Assembly (NCBI GenBank): GCA_051024685.1
Contig: JAZHPA010000041.1
Location: 1 to 25,361 of the forward strand
Source of the DNA: UBA12545 sp051024685
Lineage (GTDB): Bacteria > Bacillota > DSM-521 > Neomoorellales > Neomoorellaceae
Direction: 5' to 3'
DNA length: 25,361 bases
The position numbers and the translations under genes were made by a program. Position 1 is the first letter of the stretch. Every line of letters begins with the position of its first letter. This document shows positions 1 through 6,996 of the stretch, piece after piece. Below the pieces are notes generated by a model that did no database searches, had not been told where the DNA came from, and saw only the letters and a program-made list of their open reading frames with translations.

Positions 1-158
1 CAGGCCTTATTATACCACTTCTACCCTGACAGAATCTCAGACGAATTTTACCTGACATTTTCATTGACGCTTGACAGCCTGCCGCCCTGAGTGTCACCGG
101 ACTGTGATATTGTCATAGTGTAAGCGGACTGAGAAAATGTTGGCATGATAAAACCGCA

Positions 159-338
159 ACCCTGGCGAATTAATCTAATTAGGGTGGGATACAAGCAAAG
201 GTGGGGCGCAGGCAAGGGCGGCCGTCTACTGAAATGGGCGATAAAAGCCCGAGAAAATGTTTGGCCGCCCCTCGACCCGCCCAAGTGGGCTAGAAAGCCC
301 GGATAGGTGAGTGTCGCGCTTACCTTTACCCGCCCCAC
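159..338 (+). ncRNA. Candidate IS110-type bridge RNA (structured 5' non-coding end of a decayed IS110 element)
   Basis: About 180 nt of nested hairpins lie directly upstream of an IS110 transposase N-terminus. Seen: a 5' hairpin (ACCCT 159-163 with AGGGT 181-185, enclosing AATTA 168-172 with TAATT 176-180); an outer stem GTGGGGCG 201-208 with CGCCCCAC 331-338; inside it GGGCGGCC 216-223 with GGCCGCCC 263-270, which closes an internal loop around GGGC 236-239 / GCCC 247-250; a hairpin GGGC 287-290 / GCCC 297-300; and AGGTGAG 305-311 with CTTACCT 319-325 (one G-T pair). Known: IS110 elements encode, between the left end and the recombinase start, a structured guide RNA of about 180 nt with a 5' stem-loop and two internal-loop domains. 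Inference: this is such an RNA, intact or fossil. Individual loops cannot be assigned to target or donor with confidence. Confidence 0.5.
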
Positions 339-358
339 AAAATGGAGGTGCACCAGGA

Positions 359-470
359 TTGCGGTACTTTGGCCTTGACGTGCACAAGTCTTACTGTGAG
401 GGAGCAGAACTGTTATCGGATAACACCGTCAAGAAAGCATTAGCCTCCTCCAGGGAAGAAATGCCTGCGA
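359..470 (+). pseudogene. IS110-family transposase (DEDD recombinase), N-terminal remnant
   Basis: A TTG start at 359 sits 8 nt after GGAGGTG (344-350) and opens a frame beginning M-R-Y-F-G-L-D-V-H-K-S-Y. This is the characteristic N-terminus of IS110/IS116/IS902 transposases, where the Asp of the LDVHK motif is the first acidic residue of the RuvC-like DEDD catalytic domain. Similarity fades after roughly 25-35 residues. No later acidic motif and no C-terminal Tnp_20-type serine domain follows, so most of the roughly 400-residue enzyme is deleted. The frame stays open into the downstream oxidoreductase (stop at 2645-2647), which makes a chimeric ORF. The right boundary given is approximate. 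The family call rests on the N-terminal motif, the position of the ribosome binding site and the structured leader upstream. Confidence 0.6.
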
Positions 471-689
471 TACGCATCTTAATGACCAAGCGGCTCGCAG
501 AATTTAAACCTCCTGTCTCAGTTGCCGGTCTCGGCCATCCTTGGCCTCGGGCCTGCCCCCGCCTTTCGCCAGGCTTAAGTTTGGCTGCCGCAAAGGGTTG
601 CTCGCTTGGGTGGCCTTTTATTCAAGGAGTAGTAAAGGTCCTTTTCGATCGGCAAGGGCTTGTTTTTGGCCCTCCTGGAAATAGAGCCC
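471..689. other. Interval with no recognisable gene between the IS110 remnant and the oxidoreductase promoter
   Basis: The frame is open here, but the translation is rich in Pro, Gly, Arg and Leu with no motif, no start signal of its own and no resemblance to either flanking family. It looks like degenerate sequence left by deletion of the insertion sequence. Confidence 0.4.
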
Positions 690-718
690 TTGCAAATTTT
701 CTGGAAGTAAGTTATAAA
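690..718 (+). promoter_or_regulatory. Sigma-A promoter for the FAD oxidoreductase gene
   Basis: TTGCAA (690-695) and TATAAA (713-718) are separated by exactly 17 bp. Transcription would start near 725, about 50 nt ahead of the preferred TTG start at 776. This supports reading the oxidoreductase as independent of the transposase frame. Confidence 0.5.
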
Positions 719-775
719 TATCCTCGGGTCCTCAAGTTGGACTCAGAAAAAACTACTGGGAAAGGCGGCTTCTAC

Positions 776-2647
776 TTGTCGGATAAACGCATATATATCA
801 AGGTGGCTGCCGTAGTGACCGTAGCCTTAGCCCTACTGGTTGGCTTGGATTACTGGTTTGGGTTTGGAGACAGAGCAGTAACCAGCCCCGTAAATCATTC
901 CCCCGCGCCTTTGCCGACAACCGGGGCTGGTTATGATGTGCTGGTGGTAGGCGGGGAACCGGAAGGGATAGCCGCCGCCCTCTCAGCCGCTCGGGAGGGC
1001 ATGAAGGTATTGCTGGTTGAGAAGCGGGATGGTCTGGGAGGGCTTTTTACCTACGGGTGGCTGAACTTTATCGATATGAATTTCGGACCCCGAGGGGAGC
1101 TGCTTACGCGGGGGACCTTCCTGGAGTTCTACCGTCAGGTGCAGGGAGAGGTTTTCGATGTGGAAGAGGCCAAGGAAATATTCCATCATATGGTGGAACG
1201 CTATCCTAATGTCGCGCTAAGTTTAAATACCCACTTTAAGGCCCCCATTATGGACGGCAACAAAATCATAGGAGTGGAAGCCGAGAGGGGAGGCCAGGTA
1301 GTAAGGTTTTATGCCCAACGTATTATTGATGCCACCCAGGATGCCGATGTTGCGGCGGCGGCAGGGGTGCCATATACTGTAGGTGCGGAAGATATTGGTG
1401 AAAGGGAGAGGCGCCAGTCGGTTACCCTCATTTTTCGCCTAAAGGGAGTTAACTGGGAAGAACTGGGGCGCGCCGTTAAAGAAGGCAGGATAACCGATGG
1501 GAAAGTGTCCGGCCGGGCTGCCTGGGGCTTTGCCACCTTGACCCGTAATTACCAGCCCTCCAACTCTCGCTTGCGCTTGCGCGGCCTGAATATTGGGCGC
1601 CAAAAGGACGGGACCGTGTTAATCAATGCTCTGCAAATCTTTGGTGTTGACGGTTTAAGTGAAAAGGCCAAGCAAGAAGCCATAGAGTTGGCGAAAGACG
1701 AATTGCCCCGCATCACCGCCTTTCTAAAAGAGAATATACCTGGATTTGAGGAAGCAGAATTAGATGGGACGGCACCCGAACTTTATGTGCGGGAAACGCG
1801 CCACATAAAGGCCGAATACCAGCTGGACATAAACGATGTGGTCTTTAATCGAGATTTCCCCGACCGCATAGCCCATGGGTCTTATCCGGTTGATGTACAG
1901 GCCACTTCACCCCAGGACACGGGGTTCGTCTATGGGCGGCCGGTAATGTACAGTATTCCCTTTCGTTCCCTGGTACCCCTCAAAATCGACAACCTTCTGG
2001 TGGTCGGACGATCGGCGGGATATACTCATTTAGCGGCCGGGAGCGCAAGGGTCGTACCGGTGGGCATGGCCACGGGTGATGCAGCGGGAGTGGCGGCCGC
2101 TTATTCCGTGCGTACGTCTCGTAGCTTTCGTGAGGTGGCGGGCAGTCCGGCAGACATCCAGAACATACAGGATCTATTGATTAAGCAGGGGGCTTATCTC
2201 AGGGCTTTTCATATCCCCAATCCCCTGGAAGGTCACTGGGCTTATCCGTCGTTGCAATTTGTCAACCACTGGGGTCTTGTCGTCGCCGGTTATAACAACA
2301 ACTGGAAGCTGAACGAAACAATTAGCAGGGTAAGCTTCTACTATATGACGGCCAATGCCATAAAGCGGGTCCTGCCGGGCAGAGCCAGCCTTCTAAACGA
2401 GAAGTCTCCTTTGTTGCAGTCCTATCTGCAGCCCGAACCTTTAACCCGGGGAGAGGCTGCTCGGCTTTTACTCACTTACATAGGAGAAGATATTTCGTAT
2501 CCGGAGCCGGGGGATGCGGTAGAGCGTGCAGGCGGAAGGGGGCTCCTTCCGTTAAAGGAGACCGGCCGGGATCCGGCTGCCGCCTTTACTTTTGCCGAGG
2601 CCTATTATGCCACGGAAAGGCTGTGTGCCCTATTGGGTGGCAGGTAA
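776..2647 (+). CDS. Membrane-anchored FAD-dependent oxidoreductase with C-terminal SLH-like repeats
   Basis: This is a 623-residue protein when started at TTG 776, which follows AAAGGCGG (761-768) by 7 nt and begins just before a typical signal anchor. The frame is open upstream to 311, but that part resembles an IS110 transposase and then nothing. Residues 7-25 form one hydrophobic segment after K-R; there is no twin-arginine motif. A flavin-binding Rossmann motif follows at about 54-64 (VLVVGGEPEG), then an acidic strand end (LLVEKRDGLGG). The GGxPxG form is usual in the FAD_oxidored family (PF12831). Residues from about 485 to 530 (HWAYPSLQFV...GYNNNWKLNETISR) and about 555 onward (LTRGEAARLL) match the S-layer-homology pattern. 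Inference: an enzyme held at the outer face of the membrane with cell-wall contact. The substrate is unknown. Confidence 0.75.
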   Translation: MSDKRIYIKVAAVVTVALALLVGLDYWFGFGDRAVTSPVNHSPAPLPTTGAGYDVLVVGGEPEGIAAALSAAREGMKVLLVEKRDGLGGLFTYGWLNFIDMNFGPRGELLTRGTFLEFYRQVQGEVFDVEEAKEIFHHMVERYPNVALSLNTHFKAPIMDGNKIIGVEAERGGQVVRFYAQRIIDATQDADVAAAAGVPYTVGAEDIGERERRQSVTLIFRLKGVNWEELGRAVKEGRITDGKVSGRAAWGFATLTRNYQPSNSRLRLRGLNIGRQKDGTVLINALQIFGVDGLSEKAKQEAIELAKDELPRITAFLKENIPGFEEAELDGTAPELYVRETRHIKAEYQLDINDVVFNRDFPDRIAHGSYPVDVQATSPQDTGFVYGRPVMYSIPFRSLVPLKIDNLLVVGRSAGYTHLAAGSARVVPVGMATGDAAGVAAAYSVRTSRSFREVAGSPADIQNIQDLLIKQGAYLRAFHIPNPLEGHWAYPSLQFVNHWGLVVAGYNNNWKLNETISRVSFYYMTANAIKRVLPGRASLLNEKSPLLQSYLQPEPLTRGEAARLLLTYIGEDISYPEPGDAVERAGGRGLLPLKETGRDPAAAFTFAEAYYATERLCALLGGR

Positions 2648-2681
2648 ATCTTTTTAATCCGACATTGACCTCGAATTTTAG

Positions 2682-2710
2682 TTGACAAGGGGGGGGTGTC
2701 CGGTTACAAT
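2682..2710 (+). promoter_or_regulatory. Consensus sigma-A promoter of speD
   Basis: TTGACA (2682-2687) and TACAAT (2705-2710) are separated by 17 bp, with one mismatch to consensus. It lies about 40 nt upstream of the speD ribosome binding site. Confidence 0.8.
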
Positions 2711-2756
2711 TGGATTTGATTGAATACCCACATCAAAAATAAAGGAGGAATGGTAA

Positions 2757-3134
2757 TTGCGCGCATTGGGCCGTCATGTTCTGGCTGAGATTTATGGTTG
2801 CAGTTTTGAACTTCTAAACGACATCAAGAGAGTCGAAGAAATCATGGTCAAAGCAGCCCTCGAAGCAGGGGCCGAGATTCGTGAAGTCTGCTTCCATAAA
2901 TTTAGCCCCCAAGGCGTCAGCGGCGTGGTGGTCATTTCCGAATCCCATTTAGCCATCCATACTTGGCCGGAATTAGGGTATGCCGCCGTGGATGTTTTTA
3001 CCTGCGGGGAGAGGGTTAATCCGTGGGATGCCTGCAGGTACCTGACCGACCAGTTTAAGGCGGAGGAAGTTCATGCCACCGAGATCCAGCGTGGCATAAT
3101 AGAGCCTCGCCGCGCGGCGGTCGTCAATCTTTAG
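2757..3134 (+). CDS. speD: S-adenosylmethionine decarboxylase proenzyme (prokaryotic SpeD)
   Basis: SpeD removes the carboxyl group of S-adenosylmethionine to give the aminopropyl donor for spermidine synthesis, in the cytoplasm. It cleaves itself to form a pyruvoyl cofactor. The 125-residue length matches the small bacterial class. The self-cleavage motif ISESHLAIHTWPE spans residues 60-72, with the scissile bond between Glu62 and Ser63. His68 and Cys83 occupy the positions known to be needed for processing and decarboxylation in the Thermotoga enzyme. The start is TTG 2757, 8 nt after AAAGGAGG (2741-2748), so translation opens MRALGRHVLAEIYG as in homologues. It is monocistronic by appearance, with a consensus promoter upstream and a strong stem-loop downstream. 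No spermidine synthase (speE) lies in the window. Confidence 0.96.
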   Translation: MRALGRHVLAEIYGCSFELLNDIKRVEEIMVKAALEAGAEIREVCFHKFSPQGVSGVVVISESHLAIHTWPELGYAAVDVFTCGERVNPWDACRYLTDQFKAEEVHATEIQRGIIEPRRAAVVNL

Positions 3135-3175
3135 GAGGGGATATTTATTTTAGTACCTACGGCAAAGCACGGCTA

Positions 3176-3212
3176 ACAGGCCTTGCTGGCAAAAAAAGCT
3201 GGCAGGGCCTGT
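3176..3212 (+). other. Strong stem-loop downstream of speD, terminator-like but without a U tract
   Basis: The arms 3176-3190 and 3198-3212 pair over 15 positions (three G-T pairs) around a loop of seven A residues. The following bases (GGCATTCTTATAAG) are not a T run, so it is not a standard intrinsic terminator on this strand. It could be an RNA-stabilising 3' end or a weak terminator of speD. Confidence 0.5.
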
Positions 3213-3305
3213 GGCATTCTTATAAGCTTAATCTGAGGACGCCGGCAGGAAAGCCTCAACTTAAAGCGAATTATGACTCTAGCAGTTTTGTAAGGAGCTT
3301 ATCCC

Positions 3306-3995
3306 ATGGCTTTAGATGTGTACGAACTTATAGCCGACGATTTGGCAGTAGTCGAAGGGTACTTGGATGAGGAAGTAAAAAACTATGTCCGGCCGCCGCT
3401 GAACACATGGGACCAACACTTTTTGCCATCCCTTGTCGTCTTGAGCGGGCGCTATTATGGGTACGAAGGCCGGCGCCTGTTTTCTATGGCCGCTGCCCTA
3501 AAGCTAGTTTTCCTTGCCACCTTCATTCATGCTAGGGCAGGCAGTGAACCGGCCCGTCCTGCCCTTTGGGGAGATTACCTGTATACTAAGTTTTTTGCCC
3601 TCCTCTGCCGGGATGGTAACCTGGAGTTCCTGCCTCACCTGACCGAGGTGATTTGCCACATAAACCTGAGGTTTATCCGCTCGGTGGTGAAGAAGGAGGA
3701 TCCTGACGTCGCCGCCGTAGAAGTATGCGGCCTCTTGGGGGGCTTGGCCACCCGATTGGGGACTACTTTGGCCGGAGCCCCTGCCGACGAGGTGGCGGGT
3801 TGGTATGAGTTGGGCCACGCCCTGGGGATTCTTTGGGGCATACAAAATTGCGGCCGACCACTGTTGACTGCCTACCATGTAGCTAACGCAGAGGCGGCCC
3901 TAAAAAAGGTGCCGGATACCTCCGGCCGGGAGATCTGGAGGGAAATATTCTTAGGCCTTTGCAAGCCCGCGACGGCTTGGCGGTTGGCTCCGTAA
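3306..3995 (+). CDS. Polyprenyl-diphosphate-synthase-like protein lacking the catalytic aspartates (possible HepS-type subunit)
   Basis: This is a 229-residue soluble protein. Its start, ATG 3306, follows AAGGAG (3292-3297) by 8 nt. It shows the helical pattern of trans-isoprenyl diphosphate synthases: a region around residues 40-75 corresponds to the KRLRP..A..ELIH segment, a WGDYLYTKFFALL stretch near 108-120 mirrors AGDYLFARAL of the HepT in this window, and ELGHALGILWG near 167-177 mirrors RYLGMAFQLTDD. Both Asp-rich motifs are absent, so it cannot be a catalytic chain-length synthase by itself. Bacillus HepS, the small subunit of heptaprenyl diphosphate synthase, has the same fold remnants and a GDYxxxxxYxLL segment. 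Inference: a non-catalytic partner of HepT (12039-13007), although it is encoded 8 kb away. Resemblance was judged by eye, and a stand-alone degenerate homologue is possible. Confidence 0.6.
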   Translation: MALDVYELIADDLAVVEGYLDEEVKNYVRPPLNTWDQHFLPSLVVLSGRYYGYEGRRLFSMAAALKLVFLATFIHARAGSEPARPALWGDYLYTKFFALLCRDGNLEFLPHLTEVICHINLRFIRSVVKKEDPDVAAVEVCGLLGGLATRLGTTLAGAPADEVAGWYELGHALGILWGIQNCGRPLLTAYHVANAEAALKKVPDTSGREIWREIFLGLCKPATAWRLAP

Positions 3996-4017
3996 GGTAA
4001 TTGGATAGTAATTCAAA

Positions 4018-4046
4018 TTGCGAGAAAACTTTATTGGCTATATAAT
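4018..4046 (+). promoter_or_regulatory. Sigma-A promoter of tatC-tatA
   Basis: TTGCGA (4018-4023), a 17-bp spacer and a perfect TATAAT (4041-4046), about 20 nt ahead of AGGAGGTG (4066-4073), the tatC ribosome binding site. Confidence 0.75.
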
Positions 4047-4078
4047 GGGGACAAAGGCCAGGAGCAGGAGGTGAACCG

Positions 4079-4819
4079 ATGGAAGACAAATCCATGACCT
4101 TAACGGAACACTTGGAAGAACTGCGCCGAGTGCTCATTGTCTGCCTGGTCGCCCTGGGGATATCCACGGTCATCACCTATTTTGGCTTCCGCAACCAGCT
4201 CCTGGCACTGCTGACGCGGCCGGTCAAAGATCTGGGGATTTCGTTAGTTTATATTACTCCCTGGGAGGCTTTTTTTACTTCCATAAAAACTTCTTTCTTG
4301 GCCGCCATATTCCTGGCTCTCCCTGTTATTCTCTGGCAGGTATGGAGCTTCATTTTGCCTGCTTTACACCGGCATGAAAGGCGCTTAGTGTTTATAATCA
4401 TGCCCTTTTCCCTGTTTCTCTTTTTCGGGGGCATAGCTTTCGGCTATTTCGTAGTGTTTCCGGCAGCTTTGCGTTTCTTGCTGGTGACGGCCAGCGAAGG
4501 ATTTCAGCCCTTGATTACTATCTCTAGATATATCGGCTTCCTAGTTACTTTTGTCTTGCCCTTCGGTTTGGTTTTTCAGCTGCCCCTGGCTGCGGTTCTG
4601 TTGACCAGGCTGGGCTTGGTAACCCCTCAGTTTTTGGCGCGCAACAGGAAGCTGGCCTTGCTCATCATTTTCTTTCTGGCGGCCGTTTTAACGCCTACTC
4701 CGGATGTCATATCGCAGTTGCTCATGGGGCTTCCCATGGTGGGACTCTACGAAAGCAGTATATGGCTGTCTTTTCTGGTGCGCCGGAGGCAGGAAAAGGC
4801 TGAAAGCGAAGGTATATAA
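4079..4819 (+). CDS. tatC: Sec-independent protein translocase TatC
   Basis: TatC is the receptor for twin-arginine signal peptides in the Tat translocase, which exports folded, often cofactor-bearing proteins. The 246-residue length is typical. The cytoplasmic N-terminus carries the signature MTLTEHLEELRRVL (residues 6-19), and about six hydrophobic segments follow. The conserved loop regions VYITPWEAFFTSIKTS (about 56-71) and LALPVILWQVWSFILPAL (about 80-97) are present, and the LTPTPDVISQLLMGLP segment ends the protein core. ATG 4079 follows AGGAGGTG by 5 nt; an in-frame ATG at 4094 is a weaker alternative. It forms a two-gene operon with tatA (36-nt gap), with its own promoter and a downstream terminator. 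Confidence 0.97.
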   Translation: MEDKSMTLTEHLEELRRVLIVCLVALGISTVITYFGFRNQLLALLTRPVKDLGISLVYITPWEAFFTSIKTSFLAAIFLALPVILWQVWSFILPALHRHERRLVFIIMPFSLFLFFGGIAFGYFVVFPAALRFLLVTASEGFQPLITISRYIGFLVTFVLPFGLVFQLPLAAVLLTRLGLVTPQFLARNRKLALLIIFFLAAVLTPTPDVISQLLMGLPMVGLYESSIWLSFLVRRRQEKAESEGI

Positions 4820-4854
4820 GGGATGGTACTTTGGTGTAAGGAGGTGAAAAGCTA

Positions 4855-5052
4855 ATGTTCGGTACTCTTGGAGTTCCGGAGCTCCTGCTGATCCTTGTTT
4901 TGGCACTCATTATTTTCGGGCCCGGTAAACTGCCCGAGGTGGGCCGCGCCCTGGGTAAGGGGATTCGAGAGTTCAGAAAGGCTACGGCTTCCATCACCAG
5001 CGAAATTGAAGAGGCTGCCAAGGTGGAAGAACCAAAGGTGGAGGCCAAATAG
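4855..5052 (+). CDS. tatA: Twin-arginine translocase pore subunit TatA/TatE
   Basis: This 65-residue protein has one N-terminal transmembrane helix (about residues 5-20), the hinge FGPGKLPEVGRALGKG and an amphipathic helix, followed by a short charged tail rich in E and K. These are the features of TatA, which oligomerises to form the transport path with TatC. ATG 4855 follows AAGGAGGTG (4838-4846) by 8 nt. In minimal Gram-positive systems a single TatA also takes the TatB role; no tatB is seen here. It shares the tatC transcript and is followed by an intrinsic terminator. Confidence 0.95.
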   Translation: MFGTLGVPELLLILVLALIIFGPGKLPEVGRALGKGIREFRKATASITSEIEEAAKVEEPKVEAK

Positions 5053-5127
5053 GCTAAACACCAGGATAAGTAACTATAAACAGCTCAGCCTAGAGGGGAA
5101 TACTGCATAAAAGGCGCTAAGTACTCA

Positions 5128-5153
5128 GGGGAAGGCGAGGGCTTCCCCTTTTT
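5128..5153 (+). terminator. Intrinsic terminator of tatC-tatA
   Basis: GGGGAAG (5128-5134) pairs with CTTCCCC (5142-5148) across a 7-nt loop and is followed by TTTTT (5149-5153). Confidence 0.85.
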
Positions 5154-5180
5154 GCTGGGTGGGAGGAGGTATAAAGGAGG

Positions 5181-6398
5181 ATGCAGGATACGCCTCGCGC
5201 CAACCGGTTGCACATCGCCCTTTTTGGCCGGCGCAATGCCGGAAAATCCAGTCTAATCAACGCCCTTACCAATCAGGAGCTGGCGGTGGTTTCCAGCATA
5301 CCCGGTACCACTACGGACCCAGTATTCAAAGCAATGGAAATTTTGCCCTTGGGGCCGGTAGTACTAATCGATACGGCCGGGATCGATGACGTAGGGGAAT
5401 TGGGAGAACTACGCATCAAGAAAACCCTAGAGGTTCTGCGCAAAACGGACCTGGCCGTCCTGGTGCTGGACCCCGGGGAAGGAATAGGGTCTTATGAATT
5501 GGAGCTTAAACGCCGTTTAGCAGAGCAAGGGCTGCCGGTGGTGGCAGTCTTGAATAAAATCGATCTTGGAGGCATAGAGCAGCTGCCCCACATGGAAGAG
5601 ACCCTGGGCCAGAAGATACTACCGGTCAGTGCAAAAACCCGCCAGGGCATTGAAGAGTTAAAGAGGGAACTTATTAAAGCCGCCCCAGCCGATTTCGAAG
5701 CCCCCTACCTCGTGGGCGACCTGGTAGGGCCGGGTGATATGGCCGTCCTGGTGGTCCCCATAGATTCCGCTGCTCCCAAAGGGAGGCTAATCCTGCCCCA
5801 GGTGCAGGTGCTGCGGGACCTTCTAGACAACGACGCCATGGGTCTGGTGGTGAAAGAGGGGGGACTTAAGGAAGCTTTAGCCCGGATACCCCGGCCCAAA
5901 ATTGTGATTACCGATTCCCAGGTCTTTTCCAAGGTGGCCGCCGAAACGCCCCCGGAAGTTTGGATGACTTCTTTTTCGATTTTGATGGCCCGCTATAAAG
6001 GGGACTTGATAGAGCTGGTGAGGGGGGCGAAAGCAGTTAAGAGTTTAAAGCCGGGGGACCGAGTATTGATTGCCGAAGCCTGTACCCATCACCGTCAACC
6101 CGACGATATTGGTAAAGTCCAGATACCGGGCTGGCTGCGCCAGTATGTGGGCGGGGAACTGAATTTCAATTGGGTCTCTGGCGGGGGGTTCCCCGAGGAC
6201 CTGGCGAGTTATAAACTGATCGTTCATTGCGGAGGTTGCATGATTAATCGCCGGGAAATGCTCTACCGCCTGCAGGTGGCCAGGGCAGCCGGGGTTCCCA
6301 TGGTCAATTACGGAGTGCTGCTGGCCTTCGCCCACGGCATACTGGACCGGGCCCTGGAGCCTTTTCCCCTGGCTAAGAAAGAGTGGGAGGAAAAATAA
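5181..6398 (+). CDS. hydF: [FeFe]-hydrogenase H-cluster maturation GTPase HydF
   Basis: HydF is the scaffold and GTPase on which HydE and HydG products are assembled into the diiron subcluster before transfer to the hydrogenase. This 405-residue protein has the full architecture. The GTPase domain carries GRRNAGKSS (Gly16-Lys22-Ser23), PGTTTDPV (G2), DTAG (G3), NKID (G4) and SAKT (G5). A dimerisation domain follows, then the FeS-binding domain with Cys301-x-His303 and His349-Cys350-x-x-Cys353, the known CxH...HCxxC pattern. ATG 5181 directly abuts AAAGGAGG (5173-5180), which is too close to serve. The GGAGGAGGT at 5162-5170, 10 nt upstream, is the likelier binding site, and the N-terminus (TPRANRLHIALFG) fits homologues. 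hydE, hydG and the hydrogenase itself are outside the window. It heads a unit with the next two genes. Confidence 0.95.
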   Translation: MQDTPRANRLHIALFGRRNAGKSSLINALTNQELAVVSSIPGTTTDPVFKAMEILPLGPVVLIDTAGIDDVGELGELRIKKTLEVLRKTDLAVLVLDPGEGIGSYELELKRRLAEQGLPVVAVLNKIDLGGIEQLPHMEETLGQKILPVSAKTRQGIEELKRELIKAAPADFEAPYLVGDLVGPGDMAVLVVPIDSAAPKGRLILPQVQVLRDLLDNDAMGLVVKEGGLKEALARIPRPKIVITDSQVFSKVAAETPPEVWMTSFSILMARYKGDLIELVRGAKAVKSLKPGDRVLIAEACTHHRQPDDIGKVQIPGWLRQYVGGELNFNWVSGGGFPEDLASYKLIVHCGGCMINRREMLYRLQVARAAGVPMVNYGVLLAFAHGILDRALEPFPLAKKEWEEK

Positions 6399-6400
6399 GA

Positions 6401-6991
6401 GTGGAACCTGTTGAGGTGCGGCCCTGGTATGTTAACGGCAAAGGGGGGTACGATTTAATCATTACCTCGCCCCTGGCTACTGTAGATGATTATGTCCGAG
6501 CCATAAGCGGGGTAGAAAATCTTAATATTTACAAGTATTTCCGGCCCGGTGGGGGTGACTGCCGGGGCTGCCCCCATTGCTGTGGCGGGCGTTTGCCTGT
6601 GACCCTGCGGGACGTCCTGTTGCTGCGTGAGGGGGTCCGGGCTCTAACCGGTAAGCGGATCAACCTCCGGGATTTTATTATCAACTATTGTAAGGTGCGA
6701 GAAATAGGCCCCGCCCTGGATATAACCCTTCGCACCGATGGGGAGGGCTACTGTATATTCTTGTCACCGGACGACAATTCCTGCCGCCTTTACCGTTATC
6801 GACCCCTGGTCTGTCGCACCTTCTACTGCTGTCCGGCAACCCGCCGGGCCCGGGAACTACGCTCGGTAGTCATCAATTATGGCGAAGATGAGCTGGCCTA
6901 TTTCTGGTCAAGACGAAAGTTGCCGGTTCCCCGCGTTTATTTAAAGGACATCTGTTCTCCTACACTGTGGAAAGCCTTGACGGGGAGGTAG
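6401..6991 (+). CDS. YkgJ-family cysteine-cluster protein (putative zinc/iron chelating)
   Basis: This is a 196-residue protein with the CxxCxxCC signature at Cys54, Cys57, Cys60 and Cys61, and further cysteines at 97, 118, 128, 138, 143 and 144. The LVCRTFYCC stretch (residues 136-144) is usual for the YkgJ/PF03692 family, which is thought to bind zinc or an iron-sulfur cluster; its biochemical role is not established. GTG 6401 follows GGGAGG (6385-6390) by 10 nt and lies 2 nt after the hydF stop. An in-frame GTG at 6383 would overlap hydF. The tight coupling to hydF suggests a link with metal handling or hydrogenase assembly, which is inference only. Confidence 0.8.
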   Translation: MEPVEVRPWYVNGKGGYDLIITSPLATVDDYVRAISGVENLNIYKYFRPGGGDCRGCPHCCGGRLPVTLRDVLLLREGVRALTGKRINLRDFIINYCKVREIGPALDITLRTDGEGYCIFLSPDDNSCRLYRYRPLVCRTFYCCPATRRARELRSVVINYGEDELAYFWSRRKLPVPRVYLKDICSPTLWKALTGR

Positions 6992-6996
6992 AGGCC

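Noticed and set aside
71..110. TTGACA at 71-76 as a promoter of the IS element
   Set aside because: No -10-like hexamer is found at 16-18 bp; the nearest AT-rich hexamer is 28 bp away.
48..353. Minus-strand open frame of 101 codons over the left end
   Set aside because: It coincides with the hairpin-rich leader of the IS110 remnant; the translation shows no motif and no start signal.
3225..3270. Possible c-di-GMP or other riboswitch before the gene at 3306 (GACGCC...GGAAAGCCTC)
   Set aside because: Only short fragments match, the order is wrong, and no extended pairing is visible.
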